Source of the DNA: Methylopila henanensis
GTDB taxonomy: Bacteria; Pseudomonadota; Alphaproteobacteria; Rhizobiales; Methylopilaceae
NCBI RefSeq assembly: GCF_042681025.1
Contig: NZ_JBHUER010000003.1
Span: 124,001-188,000 of the forward strand
DNA: 64,000 bases
Reading direction: 5' to 3'
The notes beneath the pieces were generated by a model. That model saw nothing but the letters and a program-made list of their open reading frames with translations, had not been told where the DNA came from and made no database searches. Both the position numbers and the translations under genes were made by a program. Shown here one piece after another: positions 1-8,147 of this stretch; position 1 is the first letter of the stretch; the number at the start of each line of letters is the position of its first letter.

Positions 1-434
1 AGCCGCAGCACGACGAGGCGGGGGATCGGAAGGTCGTCGAACGACAGGCCGGATCCGAGCCAGGGCTCGAGCAGGCGCGCGGTCTCGTCGTCGCTGTAGG
101 GGCGCACGTCGACGACGCCCCGCGCGGCCCGCGCGAGGACGATGGCGCGCGCGGCCAGGGCGTCGAGATCGCGGCCCTCCGCCGGGCGGATCTGGATGGT
201 GGTCTCGCGCGCCACGTCGGCCTCCCAGCCCGCCGCGGTCGCGCGCACGAGGTCGACGGCCCCGACGGTCAGCGCGGCGAGATAGGTCATGATCGCGATC
301 ACGATCACGAGCGTGTGGCCGGACACCGAGGACGACGGGACAATTGGGCCCTGCCGGCGCGCGCGCGGCTTCGGCGCCTCGTCGCGGCGGTCTTTCGTGG
401 CGCCGGGCGGCTTGGGGGAGGGCTTCGCGGTCAT
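1..434 (-). CDS. ftsX: Cell division protein FtsX, C-terminal part outside the window
   Basis: Membrane subunit of the FtsEX complex, which links the divisome to peptidoglycan hydrolase activation. Only about the first 144 codons are visible. A basic, Pro-rich cytoplasmic tail (residues 1-40) leads into one clear membrane segment (about 41-63), then the start of the periplasmic domain. The ATG overlaps the ftsE stop (ATGA), the usual coupling of ftsE and ftsX. The identification rests on position after ftsE and on the tail-TM-periplasmic layout. The permease core, which would be decisive, lies beyond the edge. Confidence 0.85.
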   Translation of the reverse strand, partial: MTAKPSPKPPGATKDRRDEAPKPRARRQGPIVPSSSVSGHTLVIVIAIMTYLAALTVGAVDLVRATAAGWEADVARETTIQIRPAEGRDLDALAARAIVLARAARGVVDVRPYSDDETARLLEPWLGSGLSFDDLPIPRLVVLR

Positions 435-1090
435 TCGTACACGTGGAGGCGGCCGTCATGCAGCACGAGGCGCCGGGCGTCGTAAAGGTCCATCAGCGCG
501 ATGTCATGGGTGGCGATGACCACCGAGGTGCCGGATTTGTGCAGCTCCACGAACAGCCGCAGGATGCGGCGGGCCAGTTGCGGGTCGACATTGCCGGTCG
601 GCTCGTCCGCGAGCAGCATCTCGGGCCGGGCGACCAGGGCGCGCGCGATCGCGGCGCGCTGCTTCTCGCCGCCGGACAGGACCGGAGGCAGCGCGTCGAG
701 CTTGTCGCCGAGCCCGACCCAGCCGAGCAGCTCCACCACCTCGGCGCGGTACGCGCTCTCGTCGCGGCCGGCGACGCGCAGCGGCAGCGCGACGTTCTCG
801 TAGGTCGTCAGGTGATCGAGCAGCCGGAAGTCCTGGAACACGACGCCGATGCGCCGCCGGAGCGACGGCAGCTCGCGCTTCGGCAGCGTGACGATGTCGC
901 GCCCGAACACCGAGATCAGCCCGCGGGTCGGCTTCAGCGCGAGAAACAGCAGGCGCAGCAGGGTCGTCTTGCCCGCGCCGGACGGCCCGGTCAGAAACTG
1001 GAACGAGTTCGGTTCGATCTGGAACGTCAGGTCCCGCAGCACCTCGGGACCGAGCCCGTAGCGCAGGCCGACATTCTCGAAACGCAGCAT
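431..1090 (-). CDS. ftsE: Cell division ATP-binding protein FtsE
   Basis: ABC-type ATPase that partners FtsX at the septum. From the chosen start, Walker A is GPSGAGKT (residues 35-42), the signature is LSGGEKQ (138-144) and Walker B with its catalytic Glu is LLADEP (159-164). At about 219 residues it has the usual FtsE length. An ATG four codons upstream (at 1102) is possible, but it abuts the GGAG sequence with no spacer, and the inner ATG matches the usual FtsE N-terminus (M-L-R-F-E-N-V). It overlaps ftsX by 4 nt. Confidence 0.95.
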   Translation of the reverse strand: MLRFENVGLRYGLGPEVLRDLTFQIEPNSFQFLTGPSGAGKTTLLRLLFLALKPTRGLISVFGRDIVTLPKRELPSLRRRIGVVFQDFRLLDHLTTYENVALPLRVAGRDESAYRAEVVELLGWVGLGDKLDALPPVLSGGEKQRAAIARALVARPEMLLADEPTGNVDPQLARRILRLFVELHKSGTSVVIATHDIALMDLYDARRLVLHDGRLHVYE

Positions 1091-1268
1091 GGCGGCCGTC
1101 ATCTCCGGTCGTGGCGGGCTTGTCGGGGCGATCGCCCCGTTGTCGCGCCGATTATTTTAACGATCCATTAACGATAAGATGGCGTGGTCGTGGAGGGCGC
1201 GCGCCCGGACCCGCCCGCCGCGCGATCGCCGCTGCGCATCCCGTCCTTCGTCCGTCATACAGACTGCG

Positions 1269-2051
1269 ATGCTGATCGTCTGCCCTTCCTGCGCCTCGTC
1301 CTACCGGATCGAGCCCGACGCCCTCGGCGCCGGGCGCACGGTCCGCTGCGCGCGCTGCCGCACCGAGTGGTTCGCGGCGTCGGACGTCGAGGACGCGGAA
1401 TGGTCCCCGGCCGAGGAGCCGGAGTCCGGGGCGGCCCAGCCGCCGATCCAGGCGCTGGATGACGATGACGTCATCGACGCGCTGGACGCGGCGGGCCCTT
1501 CCGGAGAGGCCGATCCGGCGGCGGGCGCCGCCGCGCCCCGGCCCGGCGGCCGGACGCGCAAGGAGAAGGCGCCGCGGCTCCGCCGGGCAAGAAGCGTCTC
1601 CCGCCTGCGCAGGCTGCGCCCGGCCGCCGTGGTCGCGGCGCTCGGGTCGGCGGCTCTGGTCGCGGGTTTCGCGGCGCGGGCGGACGTGGTCAGGCATGCG
1701 CCGGCTACGGGCTCGCTGTTCGCGCTCGCCGGCTTCCCCGTAAATGTCCGCGGGCTGGAGATCTCCGCCCTCACTTCGGTCGAGGAGATCGAGGACGGCG
1801 TGCCGGTGCTGATGGTCACCGGCGTGGTGTCGAACGTCACCGGGGACGCCATCGAGCCGCCGCGGCTGCGGCTCGCGGTGCTTGCCGGAGACGACCGGGA
1901 AATCTACGCATGGACGACCGTGCTCGGCCGCTCGTCTCTCAAGGGCGGCGAGGCGGCTCCATTCCGTTCGCGGCTGGCGTCGCCTCCGGCGGAAGGGCGG
2001 CGCATCCAGGTGCGCTTCCTCGCCCGCCGCGACCTGCTGCAGACCAAGTGA
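1269..2051 (+). CDS. Zinc-ribbon membrane protein (MJ0042 / DUF3426 type)
   Basis: A 260-residue protein with an N-terminal CxxC...CxxC zinc ribbon (C5, C8, C27, C30), a long acidic linker, a basic stretch (about 97-117), one membrane segment (about 119-136) and a C-terminal domain of the DUF3426 type. The start is the ATG directly before the ribbon; the frame stays open further upstream but without coding character. It is divergent from ftsE and lies 17 nt before hpt, a gene order common in alphaproteobacteria. The function is unknown; a membrane-anchored regulatory role is often supposed. Confidence 0.85.
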   Translation: MLIVCPSCASSYRIEPDALGAGRTVRCARCRTEWFAASDVEDAEWSPAEEPESGAAQPPIQALDDDDVIDALDAAGPSGEADPAAGAAAPRPGGRTRKEKAPRLRRARSVSRLRRLRPAAVVAALGSAALVAGFAARADVVRHAPATGSLFALAGFPVNVRGLEISALTSVEEIEDGVPVLMVTGVVSNVTGDAIEPPRLRLAVLAGDDREIYAWTTVLGRSSLKGGEAAPFRSRLASPPAEGRRIQVRFLARRDLLQTK

Positions 2052-2068
2052 TTCCGGGGACCCCGACG

Positions 2069-2611
2069 ATGAGCCGCCGCGTGAACGTGCTGTACGACGC
2101 CAAGACGATCGCCGCGCGCAACGCCGAGCTGGCGGAAGAGATCGCCGCGTCGCGTCCCGAGCGTCTGCTCGCGATCGTGGTGCTCAAGGGCAGCTTCGTG
2201 TTCGCGGCGGACCTGATCCGTGCGCTGCACGAGGCGGGCCTCGCGCCGGAAATCGAATTCCTGTCGTTGTCGAGCTATCTCGACGGCACGGTGTCTTCGG
2301 GCACGGTGCGCATCGTCCACGACATCGAAAGCGAGGTCGCGGGACGCGACGTGCTCCTGATCGACGACATCCTCGAATCCGGACGGACGCTGGCCTACGC
2401 CAAGGATCTCATGGCTGCGCGCGGCGCGCGGCGGGTCGAGACCTGCGTGCTGCTGGAGAAGCCCGGCAAGCGGGCGGTAACGATCGGCGCCGACTATGTG
2501 GGCTTCCAGTGCCCGGACTACTTCGTGGTCGGCTACGGCATGGACGTCGCCCATGCGTACCGTCAGCTGCCGTTCGTCGGCGTGGTCGAGGTCGACGACG
2601 GACAGACGTGA
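2069..2611 (+). CDS. hpt: Hypoxanthine phosphoribosyltransferase
   Basis: Purine salvage enzyme that joins hypoxanthine or guanine to PRPP to give IMP or GMP in the cytoplasm. The PRPP-binding motif VLLIDDILESGRTL lies at residues 95-108, preceded by the LKGSFVFAADL segment (39-49) typical of type I phosphoribosyltransferases. At 180 residues it has the normal length. The start is the ATG before SRRVNVLYD; the frame reads further upstream inside the previous gene, which I reject. It is followed after 10 nt by cpdR and probably shares its transcript. Confidence 0.95.
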   Translation: MSRRVNVLYDAKTIAARNAELAEEIAASRPERLLAIVVLKGSFVFAADLIRALHEAGLAPEIEFLSLSSYLDGTVSSGTVRIVHDIESEVAGRDVLLIDDILESGRTLAYAKDLMAARGARRVETCVLLEKPGKRAVTIGADYVGFQCPDYFVVGYGMDVAHAYRQLPFVGVVEVDDGQT

Positions 2612-2621
2612 AGGAGGCTTC

Positions 2622-3008
2622 ATGGCCCGTATTCTGCTGACTGACGACGAGGAGGCCGTGCGCGGCTTCGTGCAGCGCGCGCTCGAGATGGACGGCCATC
2701 AGGTGACGCAGGCGTTCGATGGCGCCGACGCGCTCGACAAGCTCGGCGCCGCGCGGACGCCCTACGACCTGCTGCTGACCGACATCCGCATGCCGATGAT
2801 GGACGGCGTCGCGCTCGCGCTCGCCGCCGCGCGCGATCACCCGGAGACGGTGATCCTGCTGATGACCGGTTACGCCGATCAGCGCGAGCGGGCGGCCGGG
2901 CTCGACGCGCTGATCCACGACGTGGTGACGAAGCCGTTCTCGCTCGCCCAGATCCGGGCCGCGGTGGCGGACGCCCTCGGCTCGCGCGCCGAGCGGCTCA
3001 GCGCGTGA
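2622..3008 (+). CDS. cpdR: CpdR-type single-domain response regulator
   Basis: A 128-residue stand-alone receiver. It has the acidic pair D8/D9, the phosphoacceptor D54 in LLLTDIRMPMMDG and the conserved K104 in VVTKPF. The segment MTGYADQRERAAGLDALIHD is typical of CpdR, the alphaproteobacterial switch that in its unphosphorylated state directs ClpXP to cell-cycle substrates, with phosphate supplied by the CckA-ChpT relay. A strong AAGGAGG ribosome site sits 4 nt before the ATG. The hpt-cpdR neighbourhood supports the assignment. The C-terminal tail is short, as expected of a protein that is itself a ClpXP adaptor or substrate. Confidence 0.9.
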   Translation: MARILLTDDEEAVRGFVQRALEMDGHQVTQAFDGADALDKLGAARTPYDLLLTDIRMPMMDGVALALAAARDHPETVILLMTGYADQRERAAGLDALIHDVVTKPFSLAQIRAAVADALGSRAERLSA

Positions 3009-3125
3009 GCGCGCCCGGTTGACGCGCCTTGGCGAGGAGTCATCATCTCGCCGCGATCGCGGCGTTGTGGTTGCGCCTCGTCTCGCGCCCGTCCGTCCAA
3101 CCTGTCGAGCAGGCCGTCAGATCAC

Positions 3126-3908
3126 ATGAGCATCGCAGATTCGGCGGCGCTGCAGTTCCGCTCGATCAAGACCCTGATGCTGAAGCGCTTCCGGACGCGC
3201 TACGCCGGGTCGCGCGCCGGTTACGCTTGGGCGATCATCGAGCCGCTCGCCTGGGTGTTCGTTCTGAAGTTCGCGTTCGCGGGCCACAGCAACCTGCCGC
3301 CGATCGGAACCAGCTACGAGGTGTTCTTCGCGACCGGGGTGACGCTGGCGCGCATGTGGCGCTCAGCCTCCGCCACGGTGATGGGCCCGCTGATGAAGCC
3401 GCCCCGGAAGACCTTCCCGGTCTTCAGCCGCCTGGACCAGACTTACGCCATCTGGGCGATGGAATCGATCACCGGCGGGGTGGTGCTGATCGTGATCCTG
3501 ACGTTGCTCGGCATCTTCGGCATGGATTCCATGCCGGCCGACCTGCTGAGCTGCATCATCACCTATTTCGCGCTGACGGTGTTCACACTCTCCTTCGCCG
3601 CCTTCTTCGCGGTCATCATATTCGTCGCGCCGTTCATGTCGCACTTCCGCAGCATCGTCTTCATGATCATGTTCTTCACCTCCGGCTTCGCGACCGTGCT
3701 CGACCGGATACCGCCGGCTTGGCGCGACGTGATCTCGTGGAATCCGCTGGTGCATTTCATCGAGTGGTTCCGCGAGGGGTTCTATCCCGGATACGACTGC
3801 GCGAACCTCGACCTCGAATACGTCTTCACCTTCACGGTCATCTGCCTTCTGATCGGCCTCGTGGGCGAAAGGGCCTTCCGTCGTCGCGCGCTGGCGCCCG
3901 CAGCCTGA
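3126..3908 (+). CDS. kpsM: Capsular polysaccharide ABC exporter, permease subunit (KpsM/BexB type)
   Basis: ABC-2 type permease of 260 residues, expected to move lipid-linked capsule chains across the inner membrane. The N-terminal amphipathic part (RFRTRYAGSRAGYAWAIIEP) is the usual signature of polysaccharide-export permeases, and six hydrophobic segments follow. The downstream neighbours are a KpsT-like ATPase (10 nt gap) and a KpsE-like protein overlapping it, the standard order of an ABC-dependent capsule exporter. It may instead serve another surface polysaccharide of the same export class. Confidence 0.88.
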   Translation: MSIADSAALQFRSIKTLMLKRFRTRYAGSRAGYAWAIIEPLAWVFVLKFAFAGHSNLPPIGTSYEVFFATGVTLARMWRSASATVMGPLMKPPRKTFPVFSRLDQTYAIWAMESITGGVVLIVILTLLGIFGMDSMPADLLSCIITYFALTVFTLSFAAFFAVIIFVAPFMSHFRSIVFMIMFFTSGFATVLDRIPPAWRDVISWNPLVHFIEWFREGFYPGYDCANLDLEYVFTFTVICLLIGLVGERAFRRRALAPAA

Positions 3909-3918
3909 CCGGGGGCGC

Positions 3919-4593
3919 ATGATCGAGCTGCGAAACGTCTGGAAGGCGTTCGGCTCCGGCCGGAAGCGCCATGTGGTGGTGGGCGGCGCCACCCTCGTCC
4001 TGCCGCGTGGACGCAGGATCGCGCTGCTCGGCGCGCCCGGCATGGGCAAATCCACCCTGCTGCGGATACTCGCCGGGCTTGAAGAGCCGGATCAGGGCGT
4101 CGTCAGGGCGACCGGACTGCGGTGCTGGCCGTTCAACTACGGCAGCTTCATGGAAAAGAACTCGACCATCCTGCAGAACGGCCTTCTTTTCGAGCACCTC
4201 TACAAGGTCGACGGCAAGGAGGTGGCCGCGATCGCCGCCGAATTGAGCGGCGTGAAGGTCGGGGCGGCCAAGCCGTTCCGCAAGTACACGACGCTCGAGA
4301 AACGGGCGCTCATGCTCGGCTTCTCGCTGGCGGTGCAGTTCGACTGGTACTTCGTCGACGACAACCTTCCGCCCCCTCCGCTGGATCAGGGGCCGATCAT
4401 CGACAGCGTGATCGCGGACCGCTTCGAGCGCGCGTCGGTCATCTGGGCGACGAGTGACTCTTCGTTCCTTGAAGGGTATTGTGACGCAGGGCTGGTTCTG
4501 CATCGCGGAAAATTGACTTTTTATGATACGTTAGCGGAAGCGTCGGAAGCATACGTCGCCGCGGCTCAGAACGAGGGCTCGAAGCGTAAATGA
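3919..4593 (+). CDS. kpsT: KpsT-like ABC ATPase with degenerate catalytic motifs
   Basis: Nucleotide-binding subunit expected to drive the adjacent permease; 224 residues, the usual KpsT length. Walker A is intact (GAPGMGKST, 38-46). The signature position reads KYTTLEKRA (122-130) instead of an SSG/SGG motif. Walker B ends in VDD (146-148), where the catalytic Glu should be. The H-loop reads ATSD (177-180), where KpsT proteins have SHD. The C-terminal GKLTFYDTLAEASEAY is typical of the family. Its gene lies 10 nt after the permease gene and overlaps the KpsE-like gene by 4 nt. ATP binding seems possible; hydrolysis by this subunit alone is doubtful. Confidence 0.8.
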   Translation: MIELRNVWKAFGSGRKRHVVVGGATLVLPRGRRIALLGAPGMGKSTLLRILAGLEEPDQGVVRATGLRCWPFNYGSFMEKNSTILQNGLLFEHLYKVDGKEVAAIAAELSGVKVGAAKPFRKYTTLEKRALMLGFSLAVQFDWYFVDDNLPPPPLDQGPIIDSVIADRFERASVIWATSDSSFLEGYCDAGLVLHRGKLTFYDTLAEASEAYVAAAQNEGSKRK

Positions 4594-6038
4594 CCGATAC
4601 CAACGTTATGCGGTCCGGGGGGCCGGCCACCCAGCTCGGGGCTCGCGCCCGCACCATACTGAAATCGCTCGCCGAAAATGCGCCTGCGCGCGCCGCAGCG
4701 GTCGCGCCCGCCACGCCGAGCGTCGCGCCGGCGGCCGATGCCGCGCCGGCGCCCGCTTCCCAGGGCGCTGCGGTCGCGGCGGCGCCCGCCGCCGAACCCG
4801 CTCCCGGCAAGATCGTCGCGCTGCCTCGCCGCCAGCGCAATGGCGCGCCGAAGCCGAGCGAGGGGCAACTCCCCCGCCCGGCGGCGCGGCCGGTGGCGGC
4901 CAAGGCCAAGAGAAGCCTGCTCAAGATCTCGGCGATGCTCGCGATCGGCCTGCCGACGGCGCTCGCGACCGTCTATTACGGCCTGATCGCCTCGCCTCAG
5001 TACATCGCCGAGGCGAAGTTCGCGGTGCGCGGCGCCGAAGAGAGCAGCGCGGGCGCCATGGCCGGCGGCCTGAGCCAGCTCGCGGGGCTTTCGACCGCGG
5101 CCTCCACCGCGTCGGACAGCTTCATCGTCGCGCAGTTCGTCGAGAGCCGGCAGCTCGTCGACAGCCTGCAGAAGTCCGTCGACCTGCGCTCCGCCTACAC
5201 GCGCGACGGCGCCGACTTCCTCGCGCGTTACCGGCCGTATGGAACGGACGACACGTCCGAGCATCTCGCCGGGTACTGGAACTCGGTCTCGCACGTCTAT
5301 TACGAGCCGATCTCGGGCATCATCTCGTTCAACGTCCGCGCCTTCACCCGCGAGGACGCGCTCAAGATCGCGCGCGAGACGGTGCGCGAAAGCGAAGAAC
5401 TCGTGAACAAGCTGTCGGCCCGCGCCCGCGAGGACGCGATCTTCGACAGCAAGCAGGAGCTGTCGCGGGCCGAACTCCGGCTCAAGTTCGCCCGGAAGGC
5501 GATCCAGGACTTCCGCGACCGCGAGGGCGCGGTGGACCCGGCCAAGAGCGCGGAATCCCAGCTCACCATCGTCTCGACGCTTGAGGCGGATCTTGCGAAG
5601 CAGGAGGCCGATATGGCCTCCGCCACCGCCTTCCTGAGCAAGGACGCGCCGACCGTGCGCGTCATGCGCAACAAGATCGACGCGCTGAAGCGGCGGATCG
5701 AGATCGAGCGCGCCAAGATCGGTTCGCTCGAGGCGCAGGCCAAGAAGGAGACGGCCCGCCCCCTGCTGTCGACGTCGTTCTCGGAGTTCGAGGAGTTGCA
5801 GACCGAACGGGACTTCGCGCAGAAGTCCTATGAGGCGGCGCTGGCGTCCGTCGAAAGCGCCCGCATGCGCGCCGAGCGCCAGTCGCGCTACCTCGCGACC
5901 TTCGTGGAGCCGCGCCTGCCGGAAGACTCGATGTATCCGCTGCGGATGCAGAGCATCCTTCTGGTGGCCTTGTGCGCGGCCATCGCCTGGGCGATCGGCG
6001 TCCTGGTCTTCTACGGTATCCGCGACCACAGCGCCTGA
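4590..6038 (+). CDS. kpsE: Capsule export inner-membrane protein (KpsE/BexC/CtrB type)
   Basis: Polysaccharide co-polymerase-like protein that bridges the ABC exporter and the outer-membrane channel. Of its 482 residues, the first 110 are Ala/Pro-rich and probably disordered cytoplasmic sequence. Then come TM1 (about 112-133), a long periplasmic region with helical, coiled-coil-like stretches (about 260-420) and TM2 near the C-terminus (about 455-476). This two-TM arrangement matches KpsE. The long disordered N-terminus is an extra compared with E. coli KpsE. Its start overlaps the ATPase stop (ATGA). Confidence 0.88.
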   Translation: MTDTNVMRSGGPATQLGARARTILKSLAENAPARAAAVAPATPSVAPAADAAPAPASQGAAVAAAPAAEPAPGKIVALPRRQRNGAPKPSEGQLPRPAARPVAAKAKRSLLKISAMLAIGLPTALATVYYGLIASPQYIAEAKFAVRGAEESSAGAMAGGLSQLAGLSTAASTASDSFIVAQFVESRQLVDSLQKSVDLRSAYTRDGADFLARYRPYGTDDTSEHLAGYWNSVSHVYYEPISGIISFNVRAFTREDALKIARETVRESEELVNKLSARAREDAIFDSKQELSRAELRLKFARKAIQDFRDREGAVDPAKSAESQLTIVSTLEADLAKQEADMASATAFLSKDAPTVRVMRNKIDALKRRIEIERAKIGSLEAQAKKETARPLLSTSFSEFEELQTERDFAQKSYEAALASVESARMRAERQSRYLATFVEPRLPEDSMYPLRMQSILLVALCAAIAWAIGVLVFYGIRDHSA

Positions 6039-6064
6039 TCGCGCACGGTCCGACGACAGTTCGC

Positions 6065-6103
6065 GCCGCGCCCGGCTTCGGAAGCCCGGCGCGGCGTTTT
6101 CGT
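6065..6103 (+). terminator. Rho-independent terminator after the KpsE-like gene
   Basis: A 14-bp GC-rich hairpin with one mismatch (GCCGCGCCCGGCTT, loop CGG, AAGCCCGGCGCGGC) is followed by GTTTTCGTTT. It lies 27 nt after the stop codon. It may also act on transcripts arriving from the opposite strand. Confidence 0.75.
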
Positions 6104-6116
6104 TTGCTCCGCGCCG

Positions 6117-6587
6117 TCAGCCTTCCGGGGCGGCTTCGGGCTTGAAGGCCAGTGGCTTCGGCGCCGTGGTCTTTTTGCGCGTGGGCCTGGCGGGGGTGGG
6201 CGCAGGCGCCGCGGCATGCGGTTCGAGGACGAGAGCGACGGGGCTCGGATAGTGCTCGAGCGTTGCGCCGGTCGCCGCGTCCACGCCCATGCCGATCACG
6301 CCGCCGACCAGCACGTTGCCGGCGAAACCCGCCGCGCCCGAGCCGGCGAGCCGCGTCTTCACCGGCGTGGTGGCGTCCCTGTATCCGGGCATCGACGCGG
6401 TGACGACGAACTCGTCCTTCCGGCCGACCGTCAGCGTGCACGGGCTCTGGCAGGAATGGTTCATGGAGGTCTTCACGGCGGCGCCGGGCGGCGTGGTCGT
6501 GATCGTGAGCTGGTCGGTCGTCCCGCGAGTGATCGAGGCGCAGGCGGCGAGAGGCAGCGTCAGAGCCGCTGCGAAAAGAAGGCGCAT
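6117..6587 (-). CDS. Putative lipoprotein, PEGA-like
   Basis: A 156-residue protein with a lipoprotein signal ending in LPLAAC (lipidated Cys16). The mature part starts like a PEGA-type surface-layer module (TTTPPGAAVKTS, then CQSPCTLTVGR), followed by a Gly/Ala-rich hydrophobic stretch (about 84-106) and a Pro/Lys-rich tail. Such proteins are common in proteobacteria and have no assigned reaction. It lies between the capsule exporter operon and a glycosyltransferase gene. An envelope location is a safe inference; a link to the capsule is not shown. Confidence 0.72.
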   Translation of the reverse strand: MRLLFAAALTLPLAACASITRGTTDQLTITTTPPGAAVKTSMNHSCQSPCTLTVGRKDEFVVTASMPGYRDATTPVKTRLAGSGAAGFAGNVLVGGVIGMGVDAATGATLEHYPSPVALVLEPHAAAPAPTPARPTRKKTTAPKPLAFKPEAAPEG

Positions 6588-6739
6588 TCGCGAATCATCT
6601 CCAGCGGCCGTTCCTTGCGACGACCGGAGATATGCTCGTATGGGTTGCTGAAATCCGGCGACATTAGGGCAAACGCGTATAGGGCTTCGATCGCGCGGCC
6701 CCGTGTCTTCCGTGCGTCATCGAGCTCTCTCGTCGCGCG

Positions 6740-8002
6740 TCAGAGCCCGAGCGCGGCGTCGACCCTGGCGAAATGCGAGGCCCAGGTCGGCGGAGCGTAG
6801 GCCGCCGCGCGCGCGAGCGCCTCGTCCCGGCGCGGAGACGGGTCGCGCATGAACGCGGCCACAGCGCGCTCCCAGCCGGGCCCGTCCAGCGGATCAAGAT
6901 AGTCCGCGGCGTCGCCGGCGACCTCGCGGAACGCGGGGAGGTCGGAAGCGACCGCCGGCGCTCCAAGGCCGAGCGCCTCCGCGAGCGGCAGGCCGAAGCC
7001 TTCGGAAAAGCTTGGGAACAGCAGCGCGCGCGCCCCGCGCAGCAGCGCGACGAGGGCCGCGTCCGGCAGGTCGTTGGTCTCAATCACGTGGGCGCGCGCT
7101 GCCGGGCACCGTTCGAGGAGGTCGACGACCATCTCGTTTTCCCAGCCGCGGCGGCCGACCAGCACCAGCGTCGGCGTGGCCTCGCCCAGCTTTTCGGCGA
7201 GCCGGCGCCACACGTGGAGCAGCGTCAGGTGGTTCTTGCGCGGCTCGATGGTGCCGAGCGCGACGAAATAGGGCTTCGTCGCCGCGAGCGGCTCGACGTC
7301 GCGCCGGAAGCCGCTCTCGACGCCAAGTCTCGCTGGCACGATCGGGGGCGCGAACCGCTTCGTCTCCATCGCGAAGGCGGCGAGGTCGCGCGCCGTGTCC
7401 TCAGAGTTCGCGATCAGCGTGGTCGCGAACTCGAGCGCGGTCGCCATGCGCCGACGGTGACGCGCGTCCTCGCCGGCGCGGCCGTATTCGGGAAAGCGGA
7501 TCGGGATCAGGTCGTGGACCAGCACGGTGAGGTCCGCGCCCGCTGCGCGGATGGCCTCGAACGGCGCCGTGCGGTCGAGGCGGATGTGGGAGACGTGGAC
7601 ATAGGTGTCGCCGGGCGCGACCGGGGGAAAGGCGAAGCCCGCGAGCGCGATCGCCCGCAAGCTGAGCGCGAGTCTGGTCGCGTCCTCGCCTTCGTCATGC
7701 TTGGAGGCGGCGTCCCATGCGGCGGGCGTCGGCGCCCCCAGCCTTCCGGCGAGCTTGCGGGCCGCAGCGGCGTCGCCGCGGCCTTCGCTCCAGCGCCGGT
7801 CGAGCGCCTCCACCAGCGCCGCCACCCGGCTGCGCGGCAGCCGGCCTGCGACGCGCCCCGTGATCGCGGCGAAGCCCGTGCGTTGGGGCGGCAGCTCCAG
7901 CATGCGGCGGGCGTAGGCGAGCTCGACCCGATCGACGCCAGTCGCGACCGGATGGTGCGCGCGCGTCAGAAGGCGTGTGACGTCGAGGACGGTGCGGGGC
8001 AT
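6740..8002 (-). CDS. Glycosyltransferase, GT4 (group 1) family
   Basis: A 420-residue nucleotide-sugar transferase. The C-terminal Rossmann domain shows ALGTIEPRKNH, LVLVGRRGWENE and the EX7E-like FPSFSEGFGLPLAEALGLG, all typical of GT4. The N-terminal acceptor domain begins MPRTVLDVTRLL, which sets the start; upstream extension in the frame has no coding character and overlaps the divergent acyl-CoA dehydrogenase. The sugar and acceptor are unknown. Its position near the capsule exporter suggests polysaccharide assembly, but it is transcribed separately. Confidence 0.85.
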   Translation of the reverse strand: MPRTVLDVTRLLTRAHHPVATGVDRVELAYARRMLELPPQRTGFAAITGRVAGRLPRSRVAALVEALDRRWSEGRGDAAAARKLAGRLGAPTPAAWDAASKHDEGEDATRLALSLRAIALAGFAFPPVAPGDTYVHVSHIRLDRTAPFEAIRAAGADLTVLVHDLIPIRFPEYGRAGEDARHRRRMATALEFATTLIANSEDTARDLAAFAMETKRFAPPIVPARLGVESGFRRDVEPLAATKPYFVALGTIEPRKNHLTLLHVWRRLAEKLGEATPTLVLVGRRGWENEMVVDLLERCPAARAHVIETNDLPDAALVALLRGARALLFPSFSEGFGLPLAEALGLGAPAVASDLPAFREVAGDAADYLDPLDGPGWERAVAAFMRDPSPRRDEALARAAAYAPPTWASHFARVDAALGL

Positions 8003-8147
8003 GGCGGGCCGGGGATGCTCTGGGGCCGGACGGCGTGGGCTGTCGCGGCGTAACATGCGCCGCCGTCGGCCCGCGGCGCGGCGGGCCTTGGCGGCGGCGC
8101 GCTTCCGGCCGATCTTTCGCCCGATGACGACGCCAAAGGACCCGCCC

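Noticed and set aside
3009..3125. Possible tRNA in the gap after cpdR
   Set aside because: No cloverleaf arms or TTC-type T-loop could be fitted.
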